Positions 37,211 through 46,261 of a DNA stretch of 64,000 nt are shown piece by piece. This stretch comes from Metabacillus idriensis (GTDB lineage Bacteria > Bacillota > Bacilli > Bacillales > Bacillaceae). The notes beneath the pieces were generated by a model. The model was not told the DNA's origin and did not search any database. It worked only from the letters and a program-made list of their open reading frames with translations. How positions within the stretch are numbered: position 1 is the first letter of the stretch; each line of letters begins with the position of its first letter. The translations under genes were made by a program, and so were the position numbers. The stretch covers positions 620,001-684,000 of the forward strand of contig NZ_WKKF01000001.1 in assembly GCF_009674765.1 (NCBI RefSeq), read 5' to 3'.

Positions 37211-37242
37211 AAAAGAGCATCATCTCGGCATGATGCTCTTTC
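37211..37242. terminator. Bidirectional terminator
   Basis: AAAGAGCATCAT-CTCGGC-ATGATGCTCTTT between two convergent genes. Confidence 0.8.
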
Positions 37243-37247
37243 CTGTG

Positions 37248-37430
37248 TCAATAAATATCTTTGATCCCCGCAAGCCTGATTGAGAAAATATTCTTGTTCT
37301 CGTCTTCCAGAGAAAGCGTCTGATCGCTCAGGTCCAGGTTATGGACGCGGCCCTTTAATGTTTGAATCGCACCGTCGATGTAGTAGTTCACCGTTACTAA
37401 TTTGTTTCGTCTCAATGCTTTTAAGATCAT
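37248..37430 (-). CDS. YolD-like small protein
   Basis: A 60-residue protein resembling the YolD-like family, small proteins often linked to DNA repair polymerases or competence in bacilli. RVHNLDLSDQTLSLEDENKN and IRLAGIKDI match the family's beta-rich end. ATG at 37430 has GAAAGGAG nine bases upstream. A longer frame from 37448 would start before that site. A cre-like sequence lies about 96 bases upstream. Confidence 0.65.
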   Translation of the reverse strand: MILKALRRNKLVTVNYYIDGAIQTLKGRVHNLDLSDQTLSLEDENKNIFSIRLAGIKDIY

Positions 37431-37525
37431 GATGATTTCTCCTTTCACATGTTGTTATATTTAAAGTTAATTAGTCTCTAAAAATTGGGTTTCTGTGAGT
37501 ATATTCCTATTATACTACAAGATTG

Positions 37526-37539
37526 TGAAAGCGATTACA
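37526..37539. promoter_or_regulatory. cre-like site
   Basis: TGAAAGCGATTACA fits the consensus TGWAANCGNTNWCA at every position. It lies between the divergent YolD-like and HemD-like genes, near a TATAAT (minus strand, 37509-37514). It may place one of them under CcpA control. Confidence 0.55.
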
Positions 37540-37685
37540 TAAAGTTTGAACACTTTGTGAAAAAAAACACATTGATAGTTAATAAGATAGGATTGATACA
37601 TTGATTGTAGAATGATACCTTTAGTTATAAGAAAAATCGGAATTGGGCTTTTCTTTAATTCAGTCAGTGGAAATGGGGATATAAC

Positions 37686-38504
37686 ATGGGAAAAGGCTTA
37701 GAAGGAAAACGGATTGTCATCGCAGGTTCACGCAAAACAGATGAAATCAGCACGCTAATTGAAAAGCAGGGCGGAATTCCGTTCGTGCGTTCTCTGCAGG
37801 GAACCGTCTTTTTGGCAGAGGAACAGGTTGAACCCGATCTGAGAAATTTTATTCAAGAGGGTGCCGATTGGGTTATCTTTACAACGGGTATAGGAACGGA
37901 AACGCTTTTAAATCTTGCCCGGAAACTTGGGGAAGAAGAAGCTTATTTGAAAAGAATTCATCAGGCGAAAATCGCATCCAGAGGGTACAAAACGTTTGCT
38001 GCTCTCAAAAAGCTTGATTTAGCACCCGCTGCAAAAGATGATGACGGGACGACAAGAGGGCTTGTGCGCGCATTAGAAAACGAGGATTTGAACGGTAAGA
38101 AGGTCATGGTTCAGCTGCACGGAGAAACCGCTCCAGCGCTGATCAAATTTCTTAAAGATAAAGGCGCTTCTGTTCTGCAGGTTTTGCCTTATCAGCATAT
38201 ATCTCCCGATGAGAAGGCAGTCAGCCTGCTTTGTGAAGAAATGCAGAACCGTCAAGTAGATGCTGTTTGTTTTACAGCCGCAATACAGGTGCGCGAATTT
38301 TTTACCTATGTGAAAAAAAATGAGTGCCTGCAGGAAATTCTTCATGCATTTAATACTGATGTACTGCCTGTTGCAGTTGGAAAAATTACGGCAGAAGCTT
38401 TAACGGAAGAAGGCGTCCGAAATCCACTTGCACCTGATCTTGAGAGAATGGGTGCTATGATTATTGAGCTTGCAAAGTATTACGAAGAAGCAAAAATAAA
38501 ATAA
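37686..38504 (+). CDS. Uroporphyrinogen-III synthase-like protein
   Basis: A 272-residue protein of the HemD family, which cyclises hydroxymethylbilane in heme biosynthesis. Blocks such as GKRIVIAGSRKTDE at the N-terminus, WVIFTTGIGTETLL, GYKTFAALKK and VDAVCFTAAIQVREF follow the two-lobed HemD pattern. It is isolated from other hem genes, and B. subtilis hemD lies in hemAXCDBL. This is therefore likely the second, stand-alone paralogue found in many bacilli, whose role is less certain. Followed after 13 bases by a 29-residue open frame. Confidence 0.8.
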   Translation: MGKGLEGKRIVIAGSRKTDEISTLIEKQGGIPFVRSLQGTVFLAEEQVEPDLRNFIQEGADWVIFTTGIGTETLLNLARKLGEEEAYLKRIHQAKIASRGYKTFAALKKLDLAPAAKDDDGTTRGLVRALENEDLNGKKVMVQLHGETAPALIKFLKDKGASVLQVLPYQHISPDEKAVSLLCEEMQNRQVDAVCFTAAIQVREFFTYVKKNECLQEILHAFNTDVLPVAVGKITAEALTEEGVRNPLAPDLERMGAMIIELAKYYEEAKIK

Positions 38505-38517
38505 AGGATGATGCATC

Positions 38518-38607
38518 ATGCCAAAATGGCTGAACAACACATTTTATGTTCTGGTCTTAATTCTCAGCATCGGTTGCGTTTCGAACGGTTTTGAGTGGAA
38601 AAAATAA
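38518..38607 (+). CDS. Putative 29-residue membrane peptide
   Basis: A short frame from ATG 38518, with AAAGGATG seven bases upstream, encodes a peptide with one hydrophobic stretch (TFYVLVLILSIGCV) and a polar tail ending EWKK. It follows the HemD-like gene by 13 bases and ends 12 bases before the proBA T-box promoter. I do not recognise it. The good spacing and amphipathic layout support translation, but conservation would have to decide. Confidence 0.4.
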   Translation: MPKWLNNTFYVLVLILSIGCVSNGFEWKK

Positions 38608-38619
38608 CAGAGGAAGTTC

Positions 38620-38648
38620 TTGACATAAAGACATTTACTCCGCATAAT
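38620..38648 (+). promoter_or_regulatory. Promoter of the T-box/proBA transcript
   Basis: TTGACA at 38620-38625 and CATAAT at 38643-38648 with a 17-base spacer, a near-consensus sigma-A promoter. Transcription would start just before the T-box leader. Confidence 0.75.
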
Positions 38649-38657
38649 ATATAAAAA

Positions 38658-38903
38658 TCAATGAACGTTGAAGAGGGACTAGTATGCGGGTCTTTATGTG
38701 ACAGAGAGCGGGGTTTATCAGCTGGAAGACCCTGCCGCAGCAAAGCCGCAGAACCTGCCCTCAGAGTCCTATGTCAAAAACATAGGCGCCATCAACCTGG
38801 CGTTATCAGGCAAAGCGGGATGCTGCGTGCATCCAACTAAGGTGGTACCACGGAAAAGCCAAGCCCTTTTCGTCCTTTCTATAAGGATGAGAAGGGCTTT
38901 TTT
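38658..38903 (+). ncRNA. T-box riboswitch (proline-type) upstream of proBA
   Basis: The leader has the diagnostic T-box word AAGGTGGTACCACGG at 38839-38853. A strong terminator follows (AAGCCCTTTTC...GAGAAGGGCTTTTTT, 38861-38903) whose 5' arm can be sequestered in the antiterminator. An AGTA motif in stem I at about 38680 and GAAC-CT at 38751-38756 would place a CCU proline specifier, though the codon assignment is by inspection only. Uncharged tRNA-Pro binding would favour readthrough into proBA. A 123-codon open frame covering it is not a gene. Confidence 0.9.
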
Positions 38904-39065
38904 GTGTTTATCGTTTAAATCGGTTCGGCTAAATGATTCCTGTTTTCCGCTAATAAATCGTCAAAATCGGCTGGAAAAAAGCAAGTTTTTGCAAATAAAT
39001 GATCCGCTCTCGAAAATAGAAATTGCATGTAACAAGTATTCATTTAAATTAGGAGGTCCAATCCC

Positions 39066-40157
39066 ATGAAAAAACGAATTGTCGTCAAAATCGGCAGCAG
39101 CTCCTTAACAAACCGCAAAGGAGAAATTGATCAGGAGAAGTTTACGGATCATATCGCTGCAATCGCTGCCTTAAGAAAAGAAGGCCATGAAGTGCTTCTC
39201 GTCTCATCGGGAGCAGTAGCTGCAGGCTTCAGAAAACTGGGCTATCCGGCAAGACCTGTTACGCTAAAAGGAAAGCAGGCAGCAGCTGCGGTAGGTCAAA
39301 GTCTCCTGATTCAATCATACATGGAGCAGCTTGGCAGTTATGGCATTAATCCTGCACAAATTCTCCTCACCCGGAACGATTTCTCAAAAAAGGAACGCTA
39401 TAAAAATGCCTATGCTACCATTCGCGAGCTTCTGGACCGCGGCATTCTGCCGATCATCAATGAAAACGACACTGTCTCAGTTGAAGAATTAACGTTTGGC
39501 GACAATGACATGCTTTCAGCTCTTGTCAGCGGTCTTGTACAAGCAGATCAGCTGATCATTTTAACGGATATTAACGGATTGTATGACTCCAATCCGCGTG
39601 AAAATCCAGAAGCCAAAAAATACGAACAGCTTCAGGAAATCACAGATGAAATGATGCAGGGAGCTGAGGGTGCTGGATCACTCGTTGGAACAGGCGGCAT
39701 GAAATCGAAGCTCATTGCTTCAAAAACGGCGCTGACTTTAGGCGTGAAAATTTTTATCGGAGTAGGAATTGGAGCAGGAAAATTCATTGAAATTCTTGAA
39801 GGAAAAGGCGATGGAACTTACATAGGCGGAGACAGCCGCTCCTTCATCAACAGCAGCAAGCAATGGATCGCTCTGCATTCTCTCGTCAGAGGAACAATCT
39901 TTGTTGATCAAGGCGCCGAGCTTGCATTGACCGCAAACGGCAGAAGTCTTTTGCCGGCGGGCATTTACGACATTACCGGAACATTTGAAGCAGGTGACGT
40001 AGTAGAAGTTTTCGGAACAAACGGTCTGCTTGGAAAAGGAGAAGTGCTCTATTCATCAGAAAGCCTGAAACAAGTAATGGGGAAACGAAGCCACGAATTA
40101 ACAGACGAAATCATCTCTATTGAAGTGATTCACCGCGACCGCTGGGTCAAAGCCTGA
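39066..40157 (+). CDS. proB: Glutamate 5-kinase
   Basis: A 363-residue kinase that phosphorylates glutamate in the first step of proline synthesis. An amino-acid-kinase domain ([12 protein letters not shown] at residues 7-18, [45 protein letters not shown]) is followed by a C-terminal PUA domain (about 275-350). AGGAGG ribosome site. First structural gene after the T-box; proA follows after 16 bases. Full-length. Confidence 0.97.
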   Translation: MKKRIVVKIGSSSLTNRKGEIDQEKFTDHIAAIAALRKEGHEVLLVSSGAVAAGFRKLGYPARPVTLKGKQAAAAVGQSLLIQSYMEQLGSYGINPAQILLTRNDFSKKERYKNAYATIRELLDRGILPIINENDTVSVEELTFGDNDMLSALVSGLVQADQLIILTDINGLYDSNPRENPEAKKYEQLQEITDEMMQGAEGAGSLVGTGGMKSKLIASKTALTLGVKIFIGVGIGAGKFIEILEGKGDGTYIGGDSRSFINSSKQWIALHSLVRGTIFVDQGAELALTANGRSLLPAGIYDITGTFEAGDVVEVFGTNGLLGKGEVLYSSESLKQVMGKRSHELTDEIISIEVIHRDRWVKA

Positions 40158-40173
40158 AACGGAGGGGAAAAAC

Positions 40174-41421
40174 ATGAGTGAAGTGCTAAGAAAAGGCAAG
40201 GCAGCCAAAGCTGTAAGCTATCAATTAATCGAAAAAACGACGGAAGAGAAAAACACCGCATTAGAAAAAATTGCCCAGCAATTAGAAATGGAACAAGCCT
40301 ATCTCATCGCAGAAAATCAAAAGGATCTCCAGTTTGGAAAAGCAAATGGCGTATCAGACTCTATCCTGGACCGCATGCTGCTGAATAAAAAGCGCATTGA
40401 AGACATGGCACATGCCATCCGTCTCTTGATCGAACTCCAAGACCCAATTGGCGAGACCCTTGAAACGATCGAAAAAGAAAACGGACTTCATATCCAGAAA
40501 AAGCGTGTTCCGCTTGGAGTGATCGGCATGATTTACGAAGCGAGGCCAAACGTCACCATTGATGCCGCAACTCTATCCTTAAAAACAGGAAATGCCGTCA
40601 TTTTAAGAGGGAGTTCATCCTCCATCCATTCAAATAAAGCGCTGGTAGCTGTCATCCATCGCGCTCTCGAACAAACCGGCATTCCGCAGGATGCTGTTCA
40701 GCTAATTGAAGACACCAGACGCGAAACGGCGAAAGAGCTTTTCACTCTCAATGAATACCTGGATGTATTAATCCCCCGCGGCGGAAAAAAATTAATCGAT
40801 ACAGTCGTTAAAGAATCAACTGTTCCGGTCCTTGAAACAGGCGCTGGCAACTGTCATATTTACATCGATGAATCAGCAGATCCGCTCATGGCTGAACGAA
40901 TTGTTCTAAATGGAAAAACACAGCGCCCATCAGTGTGCAACGCGATTGAAACGATATTGATCCATGAAAATTGGCTTCAAGAAAGCGGAGAAACTCTATT
41001 AAAGCAGCTTCATGAGCACTCTGTTGAAATCTTTGGAGATGAGCAAATCCGGTCTCTTTTTTCAAAAGCAAAACCAGCCGCTGAAGAAGACTGGGGCACG
41101 GAATACTTGGCGCTTACCGTAAGCATCAAAGCAGTAAAGAGTGTGGGAGAAGCCATTCAGCATATCAATCAATACGGAACGAAACACTCCGAGTCCATCA
41201 TTACAAAAGACGCTGCAAACGCAGCTCAGTTTCAAACACGGGTAGATGCTGCAGCAGTTTATCATAATGCGTCAACGCGATTTACAGATGGCTTTGAGTT
41301 CGGATATGGAGCAGAGATCGGCATCAGCACGCAAAAATTGCATGCAAGGGGACCGATGGGGCTGCCTGCTCTTACATCAAGCAAACACTTTATATATGGA
41401 AATGGACAGATCAGGGAATAG
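40174..41421 (+). CDS. proA: Glutamate-5-semialdehyde dehydrogenase (gamma-glutamyl phosphate reductase)
   Basis: A 415-residue enzyme that reduces gamma-glutamyl phosphate with NADPH to glutamate semialdehyde. [10 protein letters not shown] near 124-133, [25 protein letters not shown], and the catalytic Cys in [10 protein letters not shown] are visible. GGAGGGG ribosome site. Co-transcribed with proB under proline T-box control. Normal length. Confidence 0.97.
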   Translation: MSEVLRKGKAAKAVSYQLIEKTTEEKNTALEKIAQQLEMEQAYLIAENQKDLQFGKANGVSDSILDRMLLNKKRIEDMAHAIRLLIELQDPIGETLETIEKENGLHIQKKRVPLGVIGMIYEARPNVTIDAATLSLKTGNAVILRGSSSSIHSNKALVAVIHRALEQTGIPQDAVQLIEDTRRETAKELFTLNEYLDVLIPRGGKKLIDTVVKESTVPVLETGAGNCHIYIDESADPLMAERIVLNGKTQRPSVCNAIETILIHENWLQESGETLLKQLHEHSVEIFGDEQIRSLFSKAKPAAEEDWGTEYLALTVSIKAVKSVGEAIQHINQYGTKHSESIITKDAANAAQFQTRVDAAAVYHNASTRFTDGFEFGYGAEIGISTQKLHARGPMGLPALTSSKHFIYGNGQIRE

Positions 41422-41454
41422 CTAACCATATCAAGTCAAAAGGAGCTGGGAATA

Positions 41455-41880
41455 GTGAACACATCAATCAAATGGAACGGAAAAATGAGTTTCTCCGGAA
41501 CAACGCCATCAGGCCATGAAGTGAAAATGGATGCAGCAGAAGACTTTGGCGGAGAAAATACAGGCGCAAGACCGACGGAGCTGCTATTGAATGCAGTTGC
41601 AGGCTGTACAGGGATTGACATCATTTCCATCCTGCAAAAAATGAGGCTGAGTCCTGTCTCTTTTCACATGGAAGTAAGCGGAACACGTGCTGAAGATCAT
41701 CCAAAACGCTTCACCGCGATCCATATTCAGTACGTATTGGAAGGAGATCTGCCTGAAGACAAGGTAATCAGAGCCATTCATCTGTCGAAGGACAAATATT
41801 GTTCGGTTTCACAATCGCTCAATGCGGAGATATCTGCAGGGTATTCCATTAATGGTGTAAACGGGGAACAGAAAATATAA
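41455..41880 (+). CDS. OsmC-family peroxiredoxin-like protein
   Basis: A 141-residue OsmC/Ohr-fold protein. The two redox Cys are present, in AVAGCTGIDI near residue 48 and in KYCSVSQSL near residue 115. The family reduces organic or fatty-acid hydroperoxides with dithiols. It resembles the YhfA-type branch (PTELLLNAVAGC). GTG start with AAGGAG upstream. It lies 33 bases after proA and could be partly co-transcribed. Functional assignment beyond family is open. Confidence 0.87.
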   Translation: MNTSIKWNGKMSFSGTTPSGHEVKMDAAEDFGGENTGARPTELLLNAVAGCTGIDIISILQKMRLSPVSFHMEVSGTRAEDHPKRFTAIHIQYVLEGDLPEDKVIRAIHLSKDKYCSVSQSLNAEISAGYSINGVNGEQKI

Positions 41881-41898
41881 CGAGAAAGAGATGATCAG

Positions 41899-41926
41899 GG
41901 GCTGCCATTATTGGCGGCTTTTTGTT
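41899..41926 (+). terminator. Weak terminator after osmC-like gene
   Basis: GCTGCC-ATTAT-TGGCGGC followed by TTTTTG. The stem has one mismatch. Confidence 0.5.
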
Positions 41927-42043
41927 TTAAATGATTGTTTTCGTTCGTTTAACATCGTCATTTATATTTCAAAATAGATGTGTATCCGTTTCGGGGCTAT
42001 TCATTTATTCATATCCTATTAATACTAGGGAGGAGATGAATAA

Positions 42044-42430
42044 ATGGCGTCTAAAGATGAATTGATTTGTCAGAAGTTTGCTGAAATTATCGGAGGACAA
42101 GAAGGATTTGCGGGCGGGAAATGCGTGGCAACGATCAGTCGGGACGAAATAAAAGCAAGCATCTTAGGAAAACGTTTTAGAGTAACCTCTTCCTTCTCAT
42201 TTGAATCAAGGGATAAGAAGACTGGACTAGCATTGTGCTTAGGCAGGGTGGCACTCTTGCAAAATGAAGTTGAAAATTTTGCTGCTTCCATTCTTAAAAA
42301 AGGCATAATCGTTTCGTCCATACACAATGAGTGGCTTTTTGATCATCCGAATTTGATTTACGTTAATATCGAAGCTGTAGCTGATCCATTAGTTTTTGCA
42401 AAGAGTGTCAGAAAAGCATTAAGAAACTAA
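42044..42430 (+). CDS. DUF1259 domain protein
   Basis: A 128-residue protein matching the single-domain form of DUF1259. The C-terminal signature is visible: LQNEVENFAASILKKGI, VSSIHNEWLFDHPNLIYVNIEAVADP and the final FAKSVRKAL. The His in HNEW and in DHP are conserved. No signal peptide. ATG with GGAGG seven bases upstream. Function of the family is unknown. Terminator follows at 42455. Confidence 0.75.
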   Translation: MASKDELICQKFAEIIGGQEGFAGGKCVATISRDEIKASILGKRFRVTSSFSFESRDKKTGLALCLGRVALLQNEVENFAASILKKGIIVSSIHNEWLFDHPNLIYVNIEAVADPLVFAKSVRKALRN

Positions 42431-42454
42431 CGGATTTCTCTCTATTGGTAAACT

Positions 42455-42482
42455 TGAGCTGTCATAAAGGCAGCTTTTTTCC
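42455..42482 (+). terminator. Terminator after DUF1259 gene
   Basis: AGCTG-TCATAAAGG-CAGCTTTTTT. Short stem with six T residues. Confidence 0.6.
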
Positions 42483-42670
42483 TTGATCCATTAAATAATG
42501 AATGATAAATAATAACCATTTAAAAATGGTCAACCAGAATAAACGGATTGACCTTTTAATACGAACCGGGGGTGTTAAGCTAATTCCAATTTTATTTCCA
42601 GGGTTTATTCATGCGTTTGCACCATTCAACCGAACCCGTTACTTATTGGATCGGCTCTCTTTTTCATGAA

Positions 42671-43618
42671 TTAAAATCGTTCCCCTGTCATGGTGGACAT
42701 GAAATTAGAAAAGAATAGACGATAATCCAGATCAAATGCGATCCGGTGTTTTTTCTCTGTTTCACCGAATGTCGTATAGGGTCTAATATCGGCAATACTG
42801 TGGCCTCTCTCCATTCCGTCTTTTGCCTGGACGATATAGACAGGCAGTGATTTATATGTCAGCATTTCAGGATGAAGCGGAGCCATGATGGTTAAGGCGT
42901 CGTGAACGGGACTTCCGGGTGCAGCAGGATTTCTTTTTTTGTAAAAAGCATAATAGTAGTCAAGCAGAGGCTTTAAAATCTTTACTTTCCCAATGCCTGC
43001 AATGTAGTCGACCATTTCCTGATTGACAATGGCACGCTCGGTTACATTCAAGGGGATGATTGTCAAATTCCGTGCGTGAGTCACAACCACTTTGGCTGCA
43101 ACAGGATCTGCATGGAAATTGGCTTCCGAAACAGGAGTAACATTTCCAGGCACCCAAAAAGCTCCGCCCATTACGTAAAAAGCTTTTACGCTGTTCATTA
43201 AGGATTTGTAGTGAATAAACATGGTTGCGAGCGATGTAAGCCTTCCGATGCTGACAATGGTCAGGTCATTTCCGTGAGCTTCGATCACCTTTGCGATTTC
43301 CAAAAAATTTTCTCCCTCACCCGAATACTCCTGCTCTGGAACGATGGGACCCAGCCCATACTCTCCGTGGATTTCTGGATAATAGGTAGGATTTTCGCCT
43401 GTCATTGGAAGCTCTGCCCCTTCAAAAATGGGGATTTGATCAGATTGGTTAAATAAACCGTGCAAATATTGGACGCTTGCCATCGCATTTTCCCTGGAAA
43501 TATTTCCGTAATCAGCTACAACTCCCACAATCTCAATTTCATCATGTAAAGCTCCGTAGATTAGGGCAACAATGTCATCAATGCCGATATCTCCAAATAA
43601 CAGAATCTTTATTGCCAT
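42671..43618 (-). CDS. Inosine/uridine-preferring nucleoside hydrolase-like protein
   Basis: A 315-residue IU-NH-family hydrolase, which splits ribonucleosides to base and ribose with a bound calcium. The N-terminal Ca motif reads GDIGIDD instead of DPGxDD, so the usual Pro is Ile but the three Asp remain. Further family motifs are MGGAF, EANFHADP and the late HDALTIMAP, whose Asp is the fourth metal ligand. No signal peptide. AGGAGG site (GAGGAGGC) just before the start. Single gene. The altered motif may mean a divergent substrate. Confidence 0.85.
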   Translation of the reverse strand: MAIKILLFGDIGIDDIVALIYGALHDEIEIVGVVADYGNISRENAMASVQYLHGLFNQSDQIPIFEGAELPMTGENPTYYPEIHGEYGLGPIVPEQEYSGEGENFLEIAKVIEAHGNDLTIVSIGRLTSLATMFIHYKSLMNSVKAFYVMGGAFWVPGNVTPVSEANFHADPVAAKVVVTHARNLTIIPLNVTERAIVNQEMVDYIAGIGKVKILKPLLDYYYAFYKKRNPAAPGSPVHDALTIMAPLHPEMLTYKSLPVYIVQAKDGMERGHSIADIRPYTTFGETEKKHRIAFDLDYRLFFSNFMSTMTGERF

Positions 43619-44294
43619 GGAAAAGCCTCCTCATGTTTCTGTCCATCCTGGTAACATAGTTGCTTTAGCCATTCAGTGAAAAATCGGGTTCTGGATTTTT
43701 TACACTCCTTATGCTGTCTAAAATAGCCCTATATCTTCAAATTTGAAGAAAAGAGCACGAACGAGAACTTGATCCGTGTGAATTATCTATACGCAAAGCA
43801 ATAATCAATGCGAACACAGCCTTATATAAAGAAAACTTTTCCTTATCTGTATCCACCTTGATTATCTAAAATGACTCTTTTCATGAAGTTGTGGAAAATC
43901 ACTTCCAATTACCTAATTGCGACTGACTTATTGTAATAAGAGCAATGGCGGGGGAGTCTCTAGAACGATAGGTGAGTTCGGTTCAGAGGTAAAAAACAAT
44001 AAAATCGGATTAAATAAACACACCATTTCACTTGAAAATGGTGTGCTTTTCTCGTTGAATGATTAAAGGCAGAATCTTGGATATTTATGATAAAATGGTA
44101 ATATCAGTTAAAAAAGCAGGATTATTGAGTAACGATATGAAATTTTTTTAGATAAAACAATTATGTTGATTTTTCAGTAAATTAAAAAGAACTGCATTTG
44201 AAGTGATCCCTAAAAGGTAGACACATTATTTCGTTAGGCTGCTAGGCAAAAGTTGAAGAACGAAAAATAAAAAATAGATGGGAAGAAAGCCAAA
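43619..44294. other. Long intergenic region with repeat remnant
   Basis: A 676-base gap with no accepted gene. At about 43729-43827 it has weak traces of the dispersed TIR element (a CCCTATAT.. start and a right end reading GCGAACACAGCCTT). A hairpin with T run lies at 44018-44051. The rest is AT-rich sequence in front of the nucleotidyltransferase gene. Confidence 0.5.
44018..44051. terminator. Hairpin ACACCATTT/AAATGGTGT
   Basis: Stem with T residues after it. No gene ends close by on the plus strand, so it may mark a lost gene or serve the minus strand. Confidence 0.5.
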
Positions 44295-45095
44295 ATGAAT
44301 CCTATTAATGACATAATTATGAAGATTTCGTCTGTATTTTCACAGTTAGAAGAAGTGGAAGGTGTTGTACTCTCTGGCTCTCTTTCAACAAATACCCAAG
44401 ATGAACATTCTGATATAGATTTGTATATTTATAGTGATCAAGAAATCCCTTCCAGCACTCGCAAAAAATTGTTAGAACCGTTTTCGGATTATATGGAGAT
44501 TAATAACCAGTATTGGGAAACAGAAGATGATGGAATGCTAAATGAACCCAATATTGGAATAGAAATTATATATAGAAATTTTGCTTGGATTGAAAATGAA
44601 CTTATGAAAACGGTAGTGAATTTCCAGGCTCAGGTCGGTTACACTACATGCTTTTGGAGTAATTATTTAAATTCCAAAATACTATATGATCAAAATGGTC
44701 AATTAAAAAAACTGCAGGATAAAATTAACGTAGCCTTTCCAAAAGAATTAAAAGAAAATATCCTTAACAAAAATTACCCTTTATTACGTGACAGTGTTAC
44801 ATCCTACTATTGGCAAATCGAGAAAGCTCTAAAAAGAAAAGACTACATAAGTGTCAATCATAGGGTTGCTGCATTGCTTGCAAGTTACTTCGATATCATA
44901 TTTGCGATTAACGAGGTGCCACACCCTGGAGAAAAGAAGTTAATTAAGATCGCACAAAAAACATGCAACTATCTCCCAGATAAGATGGAAGAAAACATAA
45001 ACATGATTCTTAGCAACAATACCCTAACACTATTATCTGACATAAATGATTTGGTTGACAATTTAGATGATTTGTTAAAAAGTAATAACTTATAA
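44295..45095 (+). CDS. Nucleotidyltransferase-fold protein (DUF4037-like)
   Basis: A 266-residue protein. The N-terminus has the polymerase-beta-type nucleotidyltransferase signature, VVLSGSLSTN...HSDIDLYIY (GS and DxD, about residues 24-48), a third acidic residue in GIEIIY, then a helical C-terminal part. Aminoglycoside adenylyltransferase-like and DUF4037 proteins share this. The target is unknown. The ribosome site is GGGAAGAA, weak. AT-rich relative to its neighbours, suggesting an acquired gene. Confidence 0.75.
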   Translation: MNPINDIIMKISSVFSQLEEVEGVVLSGSLSTNTQDEHSDIDLYIYSDQEIPSSTRKKLLEPFSDYMEINNQYWETEDDGMLNEPNIGIEIIYRNFAWIENELMKTVVNFQAQVGYTTCFWSNYLNSKILYDQNGQLKKLQDKINVAFPKELKENILNKNYPLLRDSVTSYYWQIEKALKRKDYISVNHRVAALLASYFDIIFAINEVPHPGEKKLIKIAQKTCNYLPDKMEENINMILSNNTLTLLSDINDLVDNLDDLLKSNNL

Positions 45096-45282
45096 CCATA
45101 TCTAGCTGAAGTTCCAGTCCATAAATAATCATACAAAGAAAACAACCTGGCTGTTAAAACCGAGTCTCGATTGAGTTTAAAGCCAGTTAATAGCAGCTTC
45201 CTAGTTATTCCATTATCGGGCAGTTTAATGGAATAACTAATATTAGAAATTTTACACATATAGTCGGTAAGGAATGAGAGAA

Positions 45283-45657
45283 ATGGATAAAAAAGAATTT
45301 GATGCAATTATTAAACAACCACCAAATATTAGGTATGATTATTTTATTAAAAAGGTTGTAGATTATGAAGAAGTCTGGGGCTTGTACAATGATGGTTGGG
45401 CAACTGCCAAGGACGAAGAAGACAATTTACTGATTCCATTCTTTCCAAAAAAGGTATTTGCAGAAAACTGTGCTGAAAAAGAGTGGGCAGCATATGAAGC
45501 TAAGCTTCTTGGATTAGATGAATTTATAGAGAAGTGGCTTACAGGTATGAAAAAAGATGGAATTAAACCATCAATTTTCCCTACAGAAGTTAATACAGCT
45601 GTTGTAAGTATAGATGTAATCATTAAAGATTTAGAAACAGAACTTGAAAATTATTAA
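45283..45657 (+). CDS. DUF2750 family protein
   Basis: A 124-residue protein with the DUF2750 pattern: RYDYFIKKVVDYEEVWGLYNDGWA-like N-terminal block, PFFPKKVFAE and a C-terminal FP.E..T block. ATG 45283 is preferred, because AAGGA is nine bases upstream; the ATG at 45274 abuts that site. Family function unknown. It follows the nucleotidyltransferase gene in a low-GC accessory stretch. Confidence 0.8.
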   Translation: MDKKEFDAIIKQPPNIRYDYFIKKVVDYEEVWGLYNDGWATAKDEEDNLLIPFFPKKVFAENCAEKEWAAYEAKLLGLDEFIEKWLTGMKKDGIKPSIFPTEVNTAVVSIDVIIKDLETELENY

Positions 45658-45729
45658 ATTAAAAGGGGCTTTTGTTGCACACTGCGATTGCTTTCTGACA
45701 TCTAAAAAGACGAATAAATAGGAGAAAGT

Positions 45730-45873
45730 ATGAAAATGAGCAAAAGTAGCTACAGGAGATTTTTTAGAGGTATATTCAGGGAAATAAGAAGTGATTTATT
45801 ATTTGAATTGATATGGAACATCATAACTCTTATTCCAAGAATGATATTTCGATTAATTAAAAGCATATTCTAA
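45730..45873 (+). CDS. Small basic amphipathic protein, 47 aa
   Basis: ATG 45730 follows AGGAG by six bases. The product is Arg/Lys-rich at the N-terminus (MKMSKSSYRRFFRGIF) and has a hydrophobic helix-like centre (LLFELIWNIITLIP), then another basic end. I do not recognise it. Such an arrangement fits a membrane-binding peptide. The good ribosome site is the main evidence. Confidence 0.45.
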   Translation: MKMSKSSYRRFFRGIFREIRSDLLFELIWNIITLIPRMIFRLIKSIF

Positions 45874-45999
45874 CTACTATTCAACAATCAGGGCGATTGC
45901 TTAACAAAGTGTCGCCTCTTCTTATTAAGGTACAGGGAGTTTAATGGAGCAATCTCCCTTGCATGTTCAGTCTTAGTTTTGGAAGGAGGTTAAGATTTG

Positions 46000-46161
46000 A
46001 TGAAAAACTCTAAAACGTATGCTTTAGCAATAGTAATAACATTTACTGCGATCACATCCAGTATTCCTTCCGTTTTGCCCGTCCTTGAAAAACAGCATAA
46101 TTCTTTAATGCATGTAGGTACCATTGCATGTGTAATTCCTCCTCTCTCAGTTTATATATGA
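46000..46161 (+). pseudogene. Truncated MFS transporter, N-terminal fragment
   Basis: GGAGG lies upstream and translation gives a typical MFS first helix (TYALAIVITFTAITSSIPSV, then LPVLEKQH), but the frame ends after 53 residues. Downstream the sequence turns unrelated before the HxlR terminator. A complete pump would need about 400 residues, so this is a stub of a lost gene. Confidence 0.65.
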
Positions 46162-46220
46162 TGACAACTTAATTAGTATATCACCTTCAGATTCTCAATT
46201 TGAACATTATTTTTGAACAC

Positions 46221-46259
46221 AAAAACATCGAAATCCATTCATGGCATTTCGATGTTTTT
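46221..46259. terminator. Terminator of HxlR gene
   Basis: AAAAACATCGAAAT...ATTTCGATGTTTTT, nearly perfect and symmetric. It abuts the 3' end of the leftward HxlR gene. Confidence 0.85.
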
Positions 46260-46261
46260 CT

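Noticed and set aside
38698-39069. 123-codon plus-strand frame upstream of proB
   Set aside because: It crosses the T-box leader and its terminator; the sequence is a structured RNA, not a gene.
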